NCBI GenBank assembly: GCA_041591915.1
Contig: JBFHRB010000062.1
Coordinates: forward strand, 1-13,817
DNA: 13,817 bases
Source of the DNA: JBFHRB01 sp041591915
Lineage (GTDB): Bacteria; Actinomycetota; Nitriliruptoria; Nitriliruptorales; Nitriliruptoraceae
Direction: 5' to 3'
The number at the start of each line of letters is the position of its first letter. Positions within the stretch are counted from its first letter, which is position 1. The notes below the pieces were generated by a model. That model was not told the DNA's origin, searched no databases, and was given only the letters and a program-made list of their open reading frames with translations. The position numbers and the translations under genes were made by a program. Below, in pieces: positions 12,231 to 13,817 of the stretch.

Positions 12231-13817
12231 TTACGCGACGTCCACGGGATCGACGTCCAGCCGGACGTCCACCCCGGCCTTGCTCCACCCGGCATTCGCC
12301 GTACGCAGTGCACCCACGGTGGCGACCCGGTCGGTCGTGGTGATCAGGTAGCGGGCCCGTCCGTCGTCGCCCTCGAGGGGTCCGAGGACCTGGTCGTCCG
12401 GGGGGAGCGTGGCGGCGAGGTCGAGCCCCGCGCCGATCGGGGCCTCGAGACGGATCGCCGAGGCCACCGGCGGGAAGCGCAGGGGCGCTCGTTCCACGGC
12501 CTCGTCACGCCAGAAACCACCCGGGTCCCAGCCGACCAGCGCGCGGACTGCGTGGTGGTCGGCCGACCGGGTCTGCACGACCACGCGGGGCGGTCCGTGG
12601 TGCCGGCTGCCGGCCGTCCACGCGGCGGCGGTCATCACGAGCCTCAGGGCGTCCTCGGCCGCGTCCAGGCCCGGGCGGCGAAGCTGGCCATCGAGATCGA
12701 TCGTGACGACCGCGCCCACGTCACCGGGAGGCTCCGCGAACACCGAGCCGCGCGTCATGATCACGATCGCCGGCGCCTCCGGAACGGGCTGGTCGTACCC
12801 CTCCAGCACGGCCACCGGCACGTCGGGGAACGTGCGACGCAGCTCCTCCCCCAGGTGCGCGGCCCCAGCGGCCAGCGGGACGAACCGGTCGTGATCGCAC
12901 CGTCGGCATCGGGGCCGCGGCCGCGAGGACCACCCACAGCGGTCGCAGCCGACCCGCGACCGGTCGAGGTGGCGCATGCTCGAGTCGCAGGTCGGGCAGG
13001 CGAGCCGACGACCGCACTCCCGGCACGCCAGGGCCGTGCCCTCGCCGCGCCGGGAGGCCAGCACGACGCCCAGCTGGCCCGCGCGCACCGCCGCCTTGAG
13101 CGCGCTGAGGGCCTGGTCGCCGAACCGGGCGCGGCGCGGCGCGTCATCCACGGCGACCGCGGGCGCCCGGTCGCGCTCGAGGTCCCTCCGCGGCACCACG
13201 GGCGAGACGCGACGCTCCTGCATCACGGCCCATGCCGCCGCGGAGGGCACGAGGCCGTGCAGCAGCGCGACGGCCCCGGTACGCCGGGCGCGTTCCAGCA
13301 CCACTTCGCGCGCGTGGTGGTAGGGCGCCCGACGTTCCTTGTAGGCCGGGTTCGCCTCGTCGAGGACCGCCGCGAGGCCGAGCCTCTCGAGGGGCCAGAA
13401 CGCGACGGACCGCGAGCCGATCACGACGCGGGCCTGCCCGCACCGCGCCCGCAGCCAACCTCGGTGGACGAGCCCCGGTCCCCTCCCTCGCACGTCCGCC
13501 ACGATGTCCCCGAAGGCTGCCCCGACGGCGTCCGCGATCGGCGAGCGCGGCCCTGGCGTGAGCAGCAGCACGTCACGACCGCCTGCGAGGCAGACGCCCG
13601 CCAGCTCGGCCACACGGGCGGCGACGTCCTCGTCCGGCAGCGGACGCCAGAAGCGGGCCCCGTGGCCCGCTTGCACGGCCTCGAGCAGGGCCTGCCCGGC
13701 GTCCCCGTAGCGCGCCCAGGCCGTCGGGTCCACGTCCGCGTCGCCGTCCCAGGTGGGTCGCTGCCCGCGGCCCGGCGGGAACCAGCCCGCCTCCTCCGCG
13801 CGCCGCTCCTCCTTCAC
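12231..13817 (-). CDS. priA: PriA-family replication restart protein lacking helicase motifs, N-terminus cut by window edge
   Basis: This is the C-terminal 528 residues or so of a PriA-like primosomal protein; the frame is still open at the right edge, so the true start lies outside. PriA normally recognises stalled forks and loads the replicative helicase. The four zinc-binding CxxC pairs are intact (Cys 265/268, 274/277, 291/294 and 304/307 of the visible part), and IGSRSVAFWPLERLGL (133-148) matches the PriA motif Ia region. The ATPase motifs are lost: the Walker A position reads AGHGARFWRP (50-59) instead of GxTGSGKTE, DEEH is LDEANPAYK (152-160), and GSATPS is HGLVPS (187-192). Loss of helicase activity is known for actinobacterial PriA, so this supports the lineage rather than a pseudogene. 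Residue numbers count from the first visible codon. Its stop (TAA) lies 37 bases before def. Confidence 0.9.
   Translation of the reverse strand: MKEERRAEEAGWFPPGRGQRPTWDGDADVDPTAWARYGDAGQALLEAVQAGHGARFWRPLPDEDVAARVAELAGVCLAGGRDVLLLTPGPRSPIADAVGAAFGDIVADVRGRGPGLVHRGWLRARCGQARVVIGSRSVAFWPLERLGLAAVLDEANPAYKERRAPYHHAREVVLERARRTGAVALLHGLVPSAAAWAVMQERRVSPVVPRRDLERDRAPAVAVDDAPRRARFGDQALSALKAAVRAGQLGVVLASRRGEGTALACRECGRRLACPTCDSSMRHLDRSRVGCDRCGWSSRPRPRCRRCDHDRFVPLAAGAAHLGEELRRTFPDVPVAVLEGYDQPVPEAPAIVIMTRGSVFAEPPGDVGAVVTIDLDGQLRRPGLDAAEDALRLVMTAAAWTAGSRHHGPPRVVVQTRSADHHAVRALVGWDPGGFWRDEAVERAPLRFPPVASAIRLEAPIGAGLDLAATLPPDDQVLGPLEGDDGRARYLITTTDRVATVGALRTANAGWSKAGVDVRLDVDPVDVA

Noticed and set aside
1..13817. 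Mobile elements, CRISPR arrays, tRNA or rRNA genes, attachment sites.
   Set aside because: No transposase or integrase frame, direct repeat array, tRNA-like cloverleaf or rRNA sequence was seen; gene content is continuous housekeeping.

Overview
The window is a high-GC chromosomal segment from what looks like an actinomycete. The evidence is the strong G/C bias at third codon positions, frequent GTG and TTG starts, a DUF1844-type gene upstream of infC, a PriA without helicase motifs, and a rib cluster followed by hisG. I cannot place it more precisely; a deep-branching actinobacterial lineage is possible but is an inference. Every credible gene is on the minus strand, so the transcription order runs from high to low coordinates. 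I see no tRNA or rRNA genes, mobile elements, CRISPR arrays or integration scars.

In transcription order the first block (about 13817 to 9433) handles translation and replication maintenance: a priA-family gene cut by the window edge, def (peptide deformylase), fmt (Met-tRNA formyltransferase) and rsmB (16S rRNA m5C methyltransferase). Def and Fmt are the two halves of the formyl-methionine cycle. def/fmt and fmt/rsmB are joined by 4-nt GTGA stop/start overlaps, so translational coupling is likely.

The second block (9354 to 7718) is rpe (ribulose-phosphate 3-epimerase), overlapped by a response regulator with a REC domain and a GGDEF-like output domain. The third block (7622 to 3051) is a riboflavin operon, ribD-ribE-ribBA-ribH, followed after 2 nt by hisG starting at TTG. 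Rpe interconverts ribulose-5-phosphate, the substrate of the DHBP synthase half of RibBA, with xylulose-5-phosphate. RibBA also uses GTP, and HisG uses ATP and PRPP, so the block draws on pentose-phosphate and purine metabolism. No FMN riboswitch fits in the short gap before ribD.

The fourth block (2962 to 2310) encodes a 71-aa secreted or membrane-anchored small protein that overlaps a DUF1844-type protein. A 325-nt leader (2309 to 1985) follows, with several hairpins and a candidate -10 element. It precedes the infC-rpmI-rplT operon (IF3, L35, L20), in which infC starts at a rare ATC codon. A perfect 13-bp hairpin separates rplT from a SpoU/TrmH-family rRNA 2'-O-methyltransferase gene that runs off the left edge.

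Most of the window is conserved housekeeping DNA and I found no unmistakable new system. The points most worth a second look are the ATC start and structured leader of infC, the GGDEF-type regulator wedged between rpe and ribD, hisG fused into the rib operon without an adjacent hisE, the small membrane protein coupled to DUF1844, and the hairpin that directly abuts the methyltransferase start.
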